64,000 nucleotides of DNA from Epinephelus fuscoguttatus (Eukaryota > Chordata > Actinopteri > Perciformes > Serranidae): assembly GCF_011397635.1 (NCBI RefSeq), contig NC_064755.1, positions 38,422,059 to 38,486,058 of the forward strand. The letters are read 5' to 3'. A program made the translations under genes and the position numbers. Under the pieces are notes generated by a model. The model made no database searches. It had not been told where the DNA came from and was given only the letters and a program-made list of their open reading frames with translations. Shown piece after piece: positions 1 through 13,900 of the stretch. Position 1 is the stretch's first letter. Each line of letters opens with the position of its first letter.

Positions 1-112
1 GCTCCGTTCACATCACTGAACCAGCTGCAGTTAAACCTGAAGAAGATGGAGGACTTGCTGACCACAGCAGACTTGTCACTGACTCGGGTACTGAGGGGGG
101 GCACCGGAGGAC
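1..112 (-). CDS. ptprb: ptprb exon 20: juxtamembrane exon, cut by window edge
   Basis: The acceptor ccttcag is at 113-119. The exon reads PPVPPLSTRVSDKSAVVSK, then SSIFFRFNCSWFSDVNGA, and runs off base 1. Human PTPRB has a proline stretch, then VLISKSSINFTVNCSWFSD at the same place, shortly before the membrane helix. Confidence 0.93.
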
Positions 113-3100
113 CTGAAGGAGTCATTAACATGTCAAACACAGAAGATAAATGTGTCCTTTATGTCATCACATATGAGAGCATGTCACATTGTCCTTACGG
201 TCGATCATGGTGACCACGCTGTACTGAGCCTCCTCGCTGGTCGTCTGGTTGGAGATCACCTTAACGGAGATGGTGTAGCGTTTGTGGGGCTCCAGCTGGG
301 TGATGAGGTAGGAGGTGGAGTCTCTGCCGGTGCGTCTGGAGTAGACCAGCACCTGGGAGTCCTGGTGGAGACACTCGATGGTGTAGGAGTCGTAGTCAGC
401 CTCAGGGGGCCCCCAGGAGCAGGAGATGGAGGTGGAGCTCTGAGGACGACAGTGGAGGCTGTGGACTCGCTCCGGCTCTACAGCAAGAGACATAAATACA
501 AATACTCACAATGCAGCATTAATACACCCAAACTCTGTGAACTCTATGGTAAATCTATTCATTTATCTGAGCTCAGAAATAATTAGACAAAAACAAAAGA
601 AAATAATTCAATACAACAGAAGATATTACTGACACACAGGAAACACACATTTCTTTTATTTTCCCTTGTTTATAAATACAGTATACATATCTCATTTTAC
701 CTTCTTTTGTTTGTTAATTTTTTCTTTAGATTCCCCTTTTTAATTTGATATTTTTTTTCAACTTGAGAACTTGTCTTTTCAGACTTGTGAAAGGTAAAAG
801 GTGGTCTCTGGTGACCATACACTGTATAAAAAGATGGACAATATCACAGCTCCCCAAAACTGAAGCCAAAACATCAGGATCGCCCCCTGGTGGCTGGCTG
901 CAGTATAGGTTATAAACCCCACCCCCTCCATGTTAGTGGATGGGACCTGGGCCAAACTAAGACCTCAAAGTACACATCAAATAAATAATCCCGAAATATG
1001 GTTTCTGTTATTTTAGATAGTTCTTATCACATTCATGTTTGTTCAAGTGTTTGTAAGTTATTTAATGCTATAAAAGGACATTTGACATCATGATTAACAG
1101 CTGCGTGTGCCATTAGTGTGTTCGCTGCTAGTAGTGCTGCTCGCGATAGGTCGGATGGGTCTATTGGTGGGAACCTGATGTCGTGGACCAGACCACTACT
1201 GTGCAGACTCTGGCTGCAAATGACATCACCAGCACAAGATGGCAGCAGCCGTATTTGAGATATTTTGGCTTCATTTTTGTACAGTAGGAGTAGGTGGAGA
1301 TCCATCGTTATAAACAGTCTATGGTTCAGACTGATGAAGACATCCTAATATCAACAACTAACATTATTTAAATATATTCTGTATTTTCAGTTTGTTTATT
1401 TGTTTTAATGTTCTCAGGCTGTCTTGAATTTAGAGGGACAAACAGACAAACAGCAGCCACCTACTGGTCCGGATGCTTTTGTAGATGGGTGTGCTATAGG
1501 TGGGTGTGGCCCCGGGCTGCGTGGCCCCGCTGACACTGCGGAGGCTGAAAGTGTAGAGTCGTCCGGGGAACATCCCTCTCAGGATGCGGCTGCCAGAGGT
1601 TCGGCTGTGGTACGGGTTGATAACGGACAGTCGGTCCCGAGGGGTCCACTGCAGGTCAAAATCGTCATAGTCGGAGTCAATGGGGCCACTCCAGGTGATC
1701 TCCAGGGAGGTGTTGGTGATCCCCGCGAACAGGAAGGAGGTGGGAGGTTTGGGAGCTGAGGAGGAGAGAAAGAACGAACAGATCAGATAGAAACTCTGAT
1801 GATGGAGGGGACTCTACACCTTAACTTCATGTCTAAGACTTCCATGCTATTCCATGATATTCCAGGACCATCATGCTGTGACGTCTCACCAGTCCTTCCC
1901 AGTGTGCTGGCTCTGTTGGTAAGTTCTCCGCTGACACTCAGCACCTCGGCCCGGTACAGTCGACCCGGTACTAGGCCTGAGAAGACAAACACTGTGACCT
2001 CTGAGCCCAGCTTCTTTTCGGCCCGCTGAGAGCCGTCAGGGTTGTAGAGAAACAGCAGGTATCCGCTCAAATCACCACCGCCATGATCCCAGTTCACCCG
2101 CAGAGCATCAGACTGGTTTCCAGTGTGAGCCTTCAGAGACACCACAGCTGCAGGAACTGAAGACGAGATACAGGGCAAAGGGTTCAATTACAGCCTCTTC
2201 ATAAACCTGTAAGTCCAAACTGAGGAAATACTGCCACAAATGTCTCAGCTTAATAATACTAATAAAAATAATAATAAAAGCACAATAAAAAGAAGGAGAT
2301 TATTAAAACTATAACAAGTTCCTCCAGTCTTAATAGACAACCTCTCACCTGTCCTGGCCCAGACAGCTGACTGGTTGCTCTGCTGTCCGCTGTGGGTCAC
2401 CACCACCATCCTGTACGGAGCTCCAGGTCGGAGACCCTGGAAGGAGCACTGCTGACTGCTGGGCTGTCCACGCCGTTTCTCCTGCAGCACGTCGTCACTC
2501 TTGTACAAGAACATCTCATAAAGGTCGAACTCTCCTTCAGGTGGGGACCAGCTGAAGGACAGACTGGTGGTGGTGTTGGCTTTGACGGAGAGATCAGTGA
2601 TGGCGGCAGGACCTGACAGGAAGGACGTGAGACTGTTTTAACCATCACCGTGTTCTTTAACTTTTAATGAAAATATCAGCGCTTAATTATCATCTGTCAA
2701 AATATAAAAACTAATTTTCTCCACAAATTATTGATTTTTTGACTTTTTAATTATTTTTTGTCTTTTTAAAATTAAATTTTCAATTAAAATTATGACTTCA
2801 TGGGGCGTCAGTGGCTTGGTGGTGGAGCAGGCGCCCCATGTACAAGGCTGCCGCAGGGGCCCGGGTTCAACTCAAGCCTGTGGTCATTTCCTGCATGTCA
2901 CTCCCCCTCTCTCCCCCTTTCACACTTGTCTGTCTTGTCGATTAAAGGCTAAAATGCCCCAAAAAATATCTTTAGAAAAAAATAAATAAATAAAAAATTA
3001 TGACTTCATTCATGATCAGCTTATTAACCAGAATTTATTCATATTATTACCTTTTTTTCTGGAAATAGTGCAACTTCTTTTCTTAATAAATGACCTTTTT

Positions 3101-6100
3101 TTCCCTAAAATATAAAGTTTTTATTTGTCAAAATATTTCAACCTCTTTTTGTGACAAATTCTAAATTTATTCTCAAGAAAAATTGACTTAAATTTGACTT
3201 CTGAAATATTACTACACTTTCCTGTCTTTAAATATTCCAGCTGTTGTTTTGTCGGCTGACAACGACTCCACTACTGATCTAGAAAAGCACCTGTACCTTC
3301 TGAGTAAGAAACAGGAAGTCTTACGTGTCTGAGCCTCAGTGCTGACCCCTACGCTGTGGACCCCTCCGCTGGTGGTCTGAACCAGGACTCTATACTTCTT
3401 GCCCGGGGTGAGGCCGTCGAACCTGCACCTGTTGTGTCCGGACGGCTGAGAGGAGTTTGTCACCAGACTTCCTCGTTCATCCAGAACCTGCAGGACGTAT
3501 CCGTCAGACACACCCAGAGCTTCCTGCCAGCTCACCTGCAGGCTGCAGGTGGAGTGGAGGTCCTCCACCTGGAGACCCGTCACTGCAGAGGGAACTGAAC
3601 ACAGGTACACAACTCAGTATACAGCAGTTACAGTATCAGTATATCATATTATATGTGAAGAGCAGTGCAGTACAGTGCCGTACCTGTGCGTCCTGTGGCC
3701 GTGTTGTTGTTGAGCAGCTCTCCGCTCACAGACTGAACCGTCACTCTGTACATCTGTCCAGGCTGCAGGGAGCCAAACATCACCTCGTTGTGGTGTTTGA
3801 GGACGGGCCGGACGTCCAGCTGTCTGTCCTGTCGGTACAGGAACACCGAGTATCCGTCCACATCGCCCTGACCGGGAGTCCAGCTCACCTTCAGACTGCT
3901 GCTGTCTCCGCTGTTACTGACGTGGATGTTCTTCACTTTACTGGGAACTGAGGAGGAAAGAAACGCTTTAGACCACAGCAGCTTCTGTTCTATTATGACC
4001 TGTACGATGAAAGAGCTGTAACACACTGTAACACCAGAAAGATCTTGTCCCCCTTCACTTGCGTCCTAATCTGACCTGTGCGGCCCTCGATGAACTGGGC
4101 CTTCTGGTTGGGTCCGCTGAAGGTGGAAACCAGGATCTTGTAGAGCCGTCCAGGTGTGAGCGATGACAGCACACATTCGTCCACACCACTGCCAAGAGTG
4201 ATTGGAGGAAACACCTTCATGTCGTTGAACAGCAGCTGCACCTCGTAGTGATCCACGTCACCCGGAGGAGAGGACCACGTCACCCGCAGGTCCTCGGTAC
4301 CCTGTCCAGCTAGAGCCAGGGACCGGACCGCCGCTGGGACTGCAGGACGGACAGCAGAGGAAGTGTTAGTCTGTCTGCATACAACTGCCTCGCTTCTGAA
4401 CTCAAAAAGTAATGGTTTCAATGTCATGGTCAGGAAATCATAACTTTACATGTTGTTATATATGAGAGGGGTCAAAGGTCACTCACAGGTCCTGCCGTGG
4501 GTGGAGGCGCTGGTTTCATACTTCCCGCTCCAGGTGCTCACCAGCACCGTGTAGAGTCTGCCGGGCACCAGGCCGGTAAACACACACTCGTTCTGCGTCT
4601 TTAGAACCGTCTTGTTTTGCAGGAACATGTTGTTGTGTTTGATGAACACCTGGTAGAAGTCAAAGTCTCCAGCGGCATGACGCCAGTACACCTTCAGGTA
4701 GTCGTCCCGAGCGGAGTGGGTTGCTGTCGGGTTCTGGACCTGCGACGGCTCTGAGAGAGGAAGGAGTTAAAGCAAACCATTAAATAATCGATAAAGTTTG
4801 TAATGTTGTGTCATGTGCACATCCAGCCAGCACGGGGTTAATGAAACACCACATGTTCATATAAAGCTACACTACTGTTTGGTTCACTGTTATCTTCAAA
4901 GTCAGTTTGACCCTCAGTGGCAGCTGTACACAGACCGACCTGCAGTCAGCAGATACAGTAAGTGATGTACATACGTGTTCTCTCCTGGATGAAGGTGTGG
5001 TTCAGGTAGGTGCCGCTGCGGGAGGTGATGGAGATGTTGTAGAGACGTCCGGACACCAGAGAGTTAAACACACACTCTGGACTGGATTTAGAGACGGAGA
5101 CAGTGTGAAGTGTCTTCTGGTGGTCGCTCAGCGTCACCAGGTAACTGTCCACGTCACCTGGAGCCGCACGCCACGACACACTCAGGAAGTCCATGCGACC
5201 GTTGTTACTGACTGTGACCTCACCCACTGCAGCTGGGACTGAGGGGAGACAGGAGGGGAGACAGAGAGGTTTATTATTATTATTTACATTTTAGATTTCA
5301 AAACTGGATCTTGTTCACAGATGAAAGGTAATCAATATTTTATTTAAAAAAACACCTGAAGTGTCTCACCTATGAAGGCAGGACTTGTACCAGAGTATTT
5401 CTACACTGTGGTGTCACTACTTTTTCTGAAGTAAAATATCTGAGCAGCCTTCTTTTCCCTCCTCTGTTCTTTATGGTATTTTATGGTTTCGCGTTTTCTG
5501 TGAAGAAGTTACTCATTCTGGTTTTGATGAAAGTCATGTTCATTTATTTATTTATTTAGTTATGGTAGGCCTACCAAGAGTAAAGTAACGTTGAGTAACA
5601 TGAACAAGTAAATCTTCTTGTTCTTTTAGAGTCAGATGTTTCATCTCAACTGGTTAGTTTAACTTAGCAAAAAGACTGAAAACAGGGGGAAACGGCTAGC
5701 TTAGCATTAAGACACAAAACAGGGAAACTGCTAGCTCAGCTTAGCAAAAAGAATGTAAAAAGGGGAACAGCTAGCTTATCATGAAGACTGGAAACAGGGG
5801 TAAACAACTAACTTAGCATAAAGACTGGGAACAAAAAAACAGCTATCCTAGCTTAGCATAAAGACTGGAAACAGGGAAACTGCTAGCTCAAGTTAGCATA
5901 AAGACTGGAAATGGGGAAACAGCTAGTTTAGCATGAAGATTGGAAACACGGAACCAGCTAGCTTAGCTTAGCATAAAGACTGGAAACAGCTAGCTTAGCT
6001 CAGCATAAAGACAGGAACTAGAGGTAAACAGCTAGTCTGGCTCTGTCAAACAAGTGCAGTTCCCGAAATGTTAAACTAGCCTATGTCTTTAGAGATCAAG

Positions 6101-6868
6101 ACTTTGTTCTTCCGAAGTGAGTAAAACAAGAAATAAATATTAACATCCTCTTTTAATAAAATGTTTAAGAACTTCTTAATTTTTCTTTATACAAAAAATC
6201 TCTTTGATCCCACTGATTATTTTTTGATGAAATTTTATTTTTTGGACCTGCTTCTTTTACTGCAGGTATAAATGAGTGTATGTCTTTATTATATTATCAC
6301 AGGTGGAAAAAGAAGAAGAAGACAGAGTGACAGTGATGTGAAATAAAATGTAAAATAAACCAGTTTTACAATCATCAGAGATAAAGATGATATTCCTCTG
6401 AAGAGTAAATCACACAGAATCTAAAAATGTTCCCTCACACACACAACATGTTAATATCCAGTGTTGGTCCTGCTCTTCAACTAAATATAATTTAGGCCTA
6501 TCCTCAGTTTGATTTTAATAGTGTTTTCTACAAAGTTTTAGGATGAATCATTTCAGTCTAATAAAAACTCTCTCATGCCCTCACATTTTATTTTATTTTG
6601 GTTTCTTTCATCTTTAAAGGTCCTCCATGACTGAGAAAATATTTTCCAGCAGTAAAATGTTAAGCGTTCGTCTTGAAATTTAACAATGCAGCTCGTCCTC
6701 GTCCTAACAGGAAGTTAGAACTAACGGACGGGAAGTCTCTGACTGACGGGAAGTCTCTGACTGATGGACCTTCACAGGTTTTTTTGTGTTGCTGTCGACA
6801 CTTCCTGAACATTCCAGACAAATTCCTGCTTTTCAATAATATCCTGCACACACACAGAAACGCACGCA

Positions 6869-6923
<55 letters not shown>

Positions 6924-9900
6924 CGGGGGGGGCGTGTGTTATTATAACAGTCTCAGATCAACATTAATAATTATATGTTGTTATATAATGTGTTGAACAA
7001 ACAACAAAGATAAATAACTCAATGTCTTTTTAATCTGCAGACAGCAGTGAACCTATGATATGATGTAAATAATGTATGGTGTATGTTGTCCTCCCAGCTG
7101 TCCCCAGATGTGTCCCCCTCAGTCTTACCGGTGCGGCCCTCTGCCACAGCCTGTCTGGAGATCTGTCCGGCTCTGATGGTGGTTAACACCACCTTGTAGA
7201 GAGCTCCAGGTCTCAGAGTGTGGAAGGTGATGCTGGTGGCATCGGCCTCCACGCTCTCGTTCTTGATGACGCTGCTGTCATGGACCAGCAGGACACGGTA
7301 CGAGTCCAGGTCTCCGGAGGCTCGCTCCCACTGTGTCTGCAGGCTGTCGGTGCTGCCGAGGTTAGAGACCTGCAGCATGGTGACTTGAGCCGGACCTGAC
7401 AAGAACCACAGAGAGACTTAATGAACTGACAGAAGAGACGTCATGTAAATATTTTATGGGGTGTGTTGTCGTATCCTCCTGAGACTCAAACCTTTGTTTG
7501 GTATGTTTTTTAATTTCTCCTAGTTATTTGGGATCAGTAGGACCCGATAAGCATAAAAAAATAAACATTGTCATTCTGTAATTAAGTCCCAATGTCCTCA
7601 AACGAGCACTTACTAATTAACAGCATTTTTAGCTTGTTTGCTAAAATTGGTGAAGTGTGTTGCCGTATCAAACTACAAACATTATTAATCACAAATAAAC
7701 AAGTTTCAACCATAAAATGTGATCAGGTTTTGGACCCTGTCACTTTTGTGTCAGGATCGGCTGCAGACTGACTTGGCAGAGATGGCTGCCATCTTGTTTT
7801 TACATTGATTAGTGTATTGAGCTCCTATTACCACTAGATGGCACTGTCCCTGAACAAGGACAACAGGTCTAAGTTAAGCAGAATGAAGTATAAGGTCAAG
7901 TAAACCCAAAATGTGATGAGGACACAGGGTCTCAGGACGATATGGCAGAAAAAAACATATAATGTGAATAACTCAGACGTACTGGTCCGTGCAGTCACAG
8001 AGGCAGAGCTGGTCAGATTGCCAGAGTTGGTTGTCACGGTGATGGTGTACAAGCGTCCTGAGGTGAGGATGTTAAAGGTGCAGTCTCTAGCGTCCCAGGG
8101 GAGAATCCTCTGAGCCACGACGGTGGCGGGGTCCGCCTCTGTGACGACTACAGTGAAGTCGTCCCACTCACCGACTGGTCGACTCCACTTGATGCTCAGA
8201 GTGGTGTCATCGGTGTGACGGACGAGCAGCTGCTGCACGGGACGAGGGGCTGCAGCGACAAATCAAATAATAATAAACTAAATATGTTGTTGTTGTTGTT
8301 GTTGTTTTTAATCTTTATGTTTTTTTTCTCTGACGTTCTAAACATGTGGCGGTCAGACTCTGTGACAAACACACTCTTAACATGACAGTGACAGAAGGTG
8401 AGGATGTGAACTGACCCAGTCGTCCTTCGCAGCGCACCGTGTTACTCAGACTGCCACTGTGAACCGTGACCTCTGCCCCGTAGAGTCGACCCGGCACCAG
8501 GCCGAGGCCGAAGGTGGAGAAGGCGTGCTGTCTGCTAGGTTTACTGATGGTCCGGTTCACCAGAACCTCTGAGCCGTTCCTCAGCAGGATGCTGTAGTTC
8601 TCCCAGTCTCCTCTGGGGGGCGTCCAGCTGAGCATCAGTGTCCTGCCATTACCCAGAGGCGTCATGGAGAGAGACGACACCGGCTGAGGGACTAACACAT
8701 GATGGGGAACTGTCATTAAAACACAGACCACAGACTGATACACCTGTCAGCTCATGCTGATCCGGAACACGTACCTGTCCTCCCACTAGTCCTGGTCTCT
8801 GAGCTCCGTCCTCCAGCCGTGGTCTTTACACACAGCTGGTAGCTGCGACCGGGGGTCAGACCCTCAAACACCACCTGAGTGATGTTGGCAGGCAGGAGGC
8901 GCTCCTGTGGCGTCCACCCCACAGCGGACAGGGTCACCAGGTAGGCGTCCACACCTCCTTCAGGTGACAGCCAGGAGGCCTGCAGACTGTCTGAGCTGCC
9001 ATTGTTGTCCAGCCGCAGATCTGAGACCAGTGCTGGGACTGAAAGGGTTAAATAAAGATACAGATTATAAACTTAACTTTATGCTATCTCATGTCTTACA
9101 AAGCTGCTTCTGCATCCCTTAATATCCACCTGTGACAGCCTGTATGGAGGCAGAGCTCTGCAGGCCGACAGCCTCCGTTACCACGGTGACGTTGTACAGA
9201 GTTCCTGGCTGCAGGCTGTCCAGCTCAGCGGAGGTCACTGAGTTTGGCAGAGTGACGTTCTTCAACAGAACGGCTTCCTGATCTGTCAGCAGAACCCTGA
9301 ACTGCTCAGCTCTGCCCGGACCGACCTGCCAGGAGACACTGAGGCTGTCTGAGGACGAGGACGCCACCTGGAGGCTGCGGACAGGGGACGGAGCTGCAGG
9401 ACAGAGACAGGAATACAGTTTATGATGAGTCATAGAGGGATGTGTCTGTGTGTCTGCAGATGTTCGAACACAGCAACAACTGTTCATGTGATTAAAATAG
9501 AAGATAATAAAACTGATCTACATGCAGAGGAGAGATATGTTTTTTAATTTAAAATGTAGATTGACACAATCATAAACATTAAAAAAAACACAATCTGAAG
9601 AGTAACAGTGTTGATGTTATGTATTGTGTTGCATGACGTTGAGTAATGGCCAGAAAACATTAATATGTCACAGTGAAGCCGACCTTTGACCTATTGGATA
9701 TGAAATGTCATCACTTTGTTATTTGATTTGTGCCAAATTTGAGAAAACTCTCTCAAGACCTCCTCAGATATCACATTCACAAGAATGAGACAATTGCAAG
9801 ATCACACTGACCTTTGACCTTTGAGCACCAATATCTAATCAGTTCACTGCTGAGTCACAGTGGATGTCGGTGCCAAATCTTTAGAAATTCCCTCAAGGTG

Positions 9901-10760
9901 TTCTTGAGATGTCGCATTTACAAAAACGGGACATACAGACCGACGGACAACCGAAGCAACATTAATGCCTCCAGGCGCAGCTATCACCAAGGTGGAGGCA
10001 CTATGAATGACAGTGTTCAGGTGTGAGAGGAGCATGATGGGTACTGTGGTGAGGACTGTGTCTCACCTGTAGCTGCTGTCCTCTGAACAGGTGGAGCACT
10101 CTTGTTCCCGGCCGTAGCCACCACGCTGACGGTGTACAGAGTCCCAGGGACCAGGGAGATGAAACCAGACTGGGGAGCTGCAGAATCCATGATTCTGGTC
10201 CTGCGGGTGGATCTGGAGCTGGAGTCCATCAGAGTCACATCATACCAGTCCACATGACCGGCAGAACGAGACCAGGACACCCGCAAACCTGGAGCACCTC
10301 CGTGAACCACAGACTGGCTTCTATACTCAGGCTGAAGCTTGTCCAGCTGGACGTCCAACCACGCTGGACCGACCGGCTCTGAGCCAGGACACAGGACAGA
10401 AGACAGGGTCAGAAGACAGGGTCAGAAGACAGAGGACAGAAGACAGGGTCAGAGGACAGGGTCAGAGGACAGAGGTCATGGATCCATCTCTATAATATAT
10501 TTAACAAACCAACAGAGAGATCTTATACACATCTAAGATCATCATAAAGTCTGAGTGACAGGTGTAAAAACACAAGTTTTTCTGATTCAGTAGGCTAATT
10601 GTCAAAAAACAAAAAGAAATAAAACAAAAAACAAAAACAAGAAAAAGAGGCATCCTGGGATTTTTCCGAAACACTTTTACTGGACCTGGATGTTAAAGGT
10701 CATGAGGTGAACGAGAACTCATGAGGAAAAGACATTGATGCACTCAGATAATCACACTAA

Positions 10761-10824
<64 letters not shown>

Positions 10825-10933
10825 ATTATATAATGATAATTAATAATCCAGAGCACAAACAGGTGACATGAACTCTTCTGTAAAATTTCACACTTCATTG
10901 AAGTTGTTGTCACACTGAAACTGAACTCCATTC

Positions 10934-10973
<40 letters not shown>

Positions 10974-13900
10974 CCTGTGTTTGTCCCGCAGCTGAAGGCC
11001 AACAGCAGCAGAAGATGGCTGAAGGTCGATAAGATTGTTTTAAAGAATGAGACGTTTTCATCGAGCTGGACAGGAAACAGAAAAAAAACAGAGAGGGTGG
11101 GGCCGGATGAGGAGAACGACCCCCCCCAACGCTGAACTGTGACCTGTTCTTAATAATGCTTCCTCCCTGAGGAGACTTCACTGCTTCCTGTTGGCAGCTC
11201 AGTGACACCCTGAGGACAAAATGTCCGACTCTTAACGCCACAAATTCAAACGCCTCGAGAAACATTTTGTTCCATAGTGTGAAATCAGAGGCGGAGGAAG
11301 TGTTTAGATATTTACATCCTAAAAATACTCACCTACAAGTAAAAGTCCTGCATTAAAAAACCTTACTGATGTTAAAGTATCTAAGTATAGTCAGCAGATT
11401 AAAGTTAAAGTCAGCATGTTGCAGTAAACTGTTCCATACTGTCAGTGTTTTTTTTTTTGGATTAATATTACTGCTGCATTATTGTGTCATGTCATTTTCC
11501 TGATGTAGATGTTTAAGTGACGATGCATTTATAGATTGCAGTTATCATCTGATCTGACATCTGTCTGTGAAGAGGAGGAGGAGGTCTGTAAGATGAGATG
11601 AAGAGCACTGACTAGCTGAGGTCTCATTTACAAAACAGTGTGTAGGATCCATACAATAAATGTACGCACAGACAAAAGCTAAAAACGGTGTGAAATAGTC
11701 GACAGTTTCTACAATCACGCTTCCACCTCACCATCTGCATGGCAAATTTCACGTCTCCAAAATGTTCATAAGCATGGGTCAAAGTCTCTCACATCAAGTC
11801 TGTTTTTATAGATCACAACTTTTGCGTGGGAAGTGACATACGCCACTTTCAGGCCTCGTTTTGTGCGTACACAATGTTTATAAATAAGACCCCAGGTCAG
11901 GGTTTATACTGTAAAACTTAAAAATAAAAGCCCAGTCCCTTTTACTAGCCCGCTGTGGCGACACATCTTAATTAGAGGCCTGGTCTGGTTGCTAAGCAGT
12001 TCCTTTTTATAGAAGTTCTTCGGATGTATAGAGCCAAGTTGTTGCCTACCCACCTGAGCTAATGTTACTTAGCTGCTTAGATTGTACATACAAATATAAC
12101 TGTTTAAACTTTTGTCAGTATGGAGATGCTACACATCGTTGGCTCGGTAAAGATTCTCCACAATTCAACTGTTCAGTTTGTTTTACCGGAACAATGAGCA
12201 CCAGAGATTTACTGGCACTATGAAAACAAAGGTGACTCCTTTCCTCTGAGGCGACCATAAGTTAGTAAGTTATTTATATTCCTTTAGTCTGTAAGTTTCC
12301 ACTGATGAAAAGAATCAAAAGGGTTTCTCATAAAGATTAATCCAAGTTGTGAGTATTGTTTTAACTGGATAAGGTGGTGTTGGGTCTGTATGACGGGTGC
12401 TGTAACTGTAACTGTAACTCCCTCTCTGATGCCTTGTCTGTCGGAGCAAGATTAAATGAATGAGTGAGACAGTTTGAGTCTGATCGTTTAAAATGATAAA
12501 GTCAGGAACCTGTTTTAATAAAGCCTAAGTCAGTGGTTCCCAACTGGTGGGTTGTGGTCCAAAAGTGGAACACTGGTCCATTCTGAATGGACCGCAATTG
12601 ACTTGCAGACCTTTTCGTGAAGTGCTGTTTGCTGCTGTGTGAGTGACTAATGGACAGCTACTGGACAGAGACGGCAAAGTAGCTCAGTGACATGACCAAA
12701 TGCAAGTATGACACCAAAAAAGCCTTTACCAGGAAAAAAAAATGGTAGAAACCTCAGGAAGAGCAACTGAGGAAGGATCCCTCTTCCAGAATGGACAGAC
12801 GTGCAATAGATGTTGTACAGAACAGATCAACATAATAGATGTACAGTGATCCATGTGACAATATGATGCATTAAGAGAGACAGAGAGAGAAAGGGAGACG
12901 GAGACAACTAATGACTAAGGAGAAATCTGGACCCTCCAGCTCGATCCGTTGGGAACCGATGGCCTAAGTTTCAGTTCATGTTGAAAGAACAAAGTTTACA
13001 GAAGCAGAAACTTGATGTCTAATAATGAAAATATACATGTGAGCTCTGTCTGACCTGTGCGCACAGACACATCGCTCCTCTCGCCATCTGTCCTGGAGAT
13101 GACCGTTAAACCATACAGAGTCCCAGGATCCAGTCCCGTGATGTGACAGGTGAAGCTGCTGCTGTTCTCTCCATCCGGGTCACAGTGAGCAGGCTGAGGC
13201 CGGGATGCGTTGTCAGTGGACAGGCTGAAGTCACAGGACAGGCCGGCGGTGATGAAGGTCACCACGACAGAATTAGAGGTCGAGCTGATGTCCGTGAAGT
13301 TTACAGAGCAGAGGGAGGCCTGAAACAGGAAGTGACATCATCACATCTGAGACTGGGTGATTGTAACTGACTCATTGCGTTAGTATTACTAAGTAGGGCT
13401 GCCCCCTAACAGTCGACCAAACCGTAGTCGACCAGGAAGGTCATTAGTCAGCAAGATTTCATTGGTTGCTTAGTCGCAGAAAAAACAAACAAACATGAAA
13501 CTCTATTAGGAGCTGTGCCTTGTCAAAATAAATCTAAACCTATATGACTGGACCATTCAGGAATTTAATTTGAAAGGACAGACACAGGAAGTGTCCACGC
13601 TCAGCAGTCAGACAGGAGTCAGGTTAATTTCCAGGGCTGGTACCTGCGGTTATTCCACAGGCTAGTTAATAACATGTCGGGCAGGAAATCCAAAGTGTGG
13701 GATCATTTTGAGAAGGTGAAGGACGAACCCAAGGTGATATGTAAACTCATCTTCATTGGTCGACTACAAACATGACATATCATCTGAAACATGGAAGTAG
13801 CTACATGCCCATTAGCCCACAGCGTCATTAACAGGCGGCTCGCTCAGTGTGTGACGTGCACTTGTAGATAAAATATAGGCCTATATTAATGAAGGTTCAT

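Noticed and set aside
152..586. Gly/Val-rich plus-strand frames opposite ptprb FN3 exons
   Set aside because: Shadows of the minus-strand exons. They lack family similarity and cross the splice sites.
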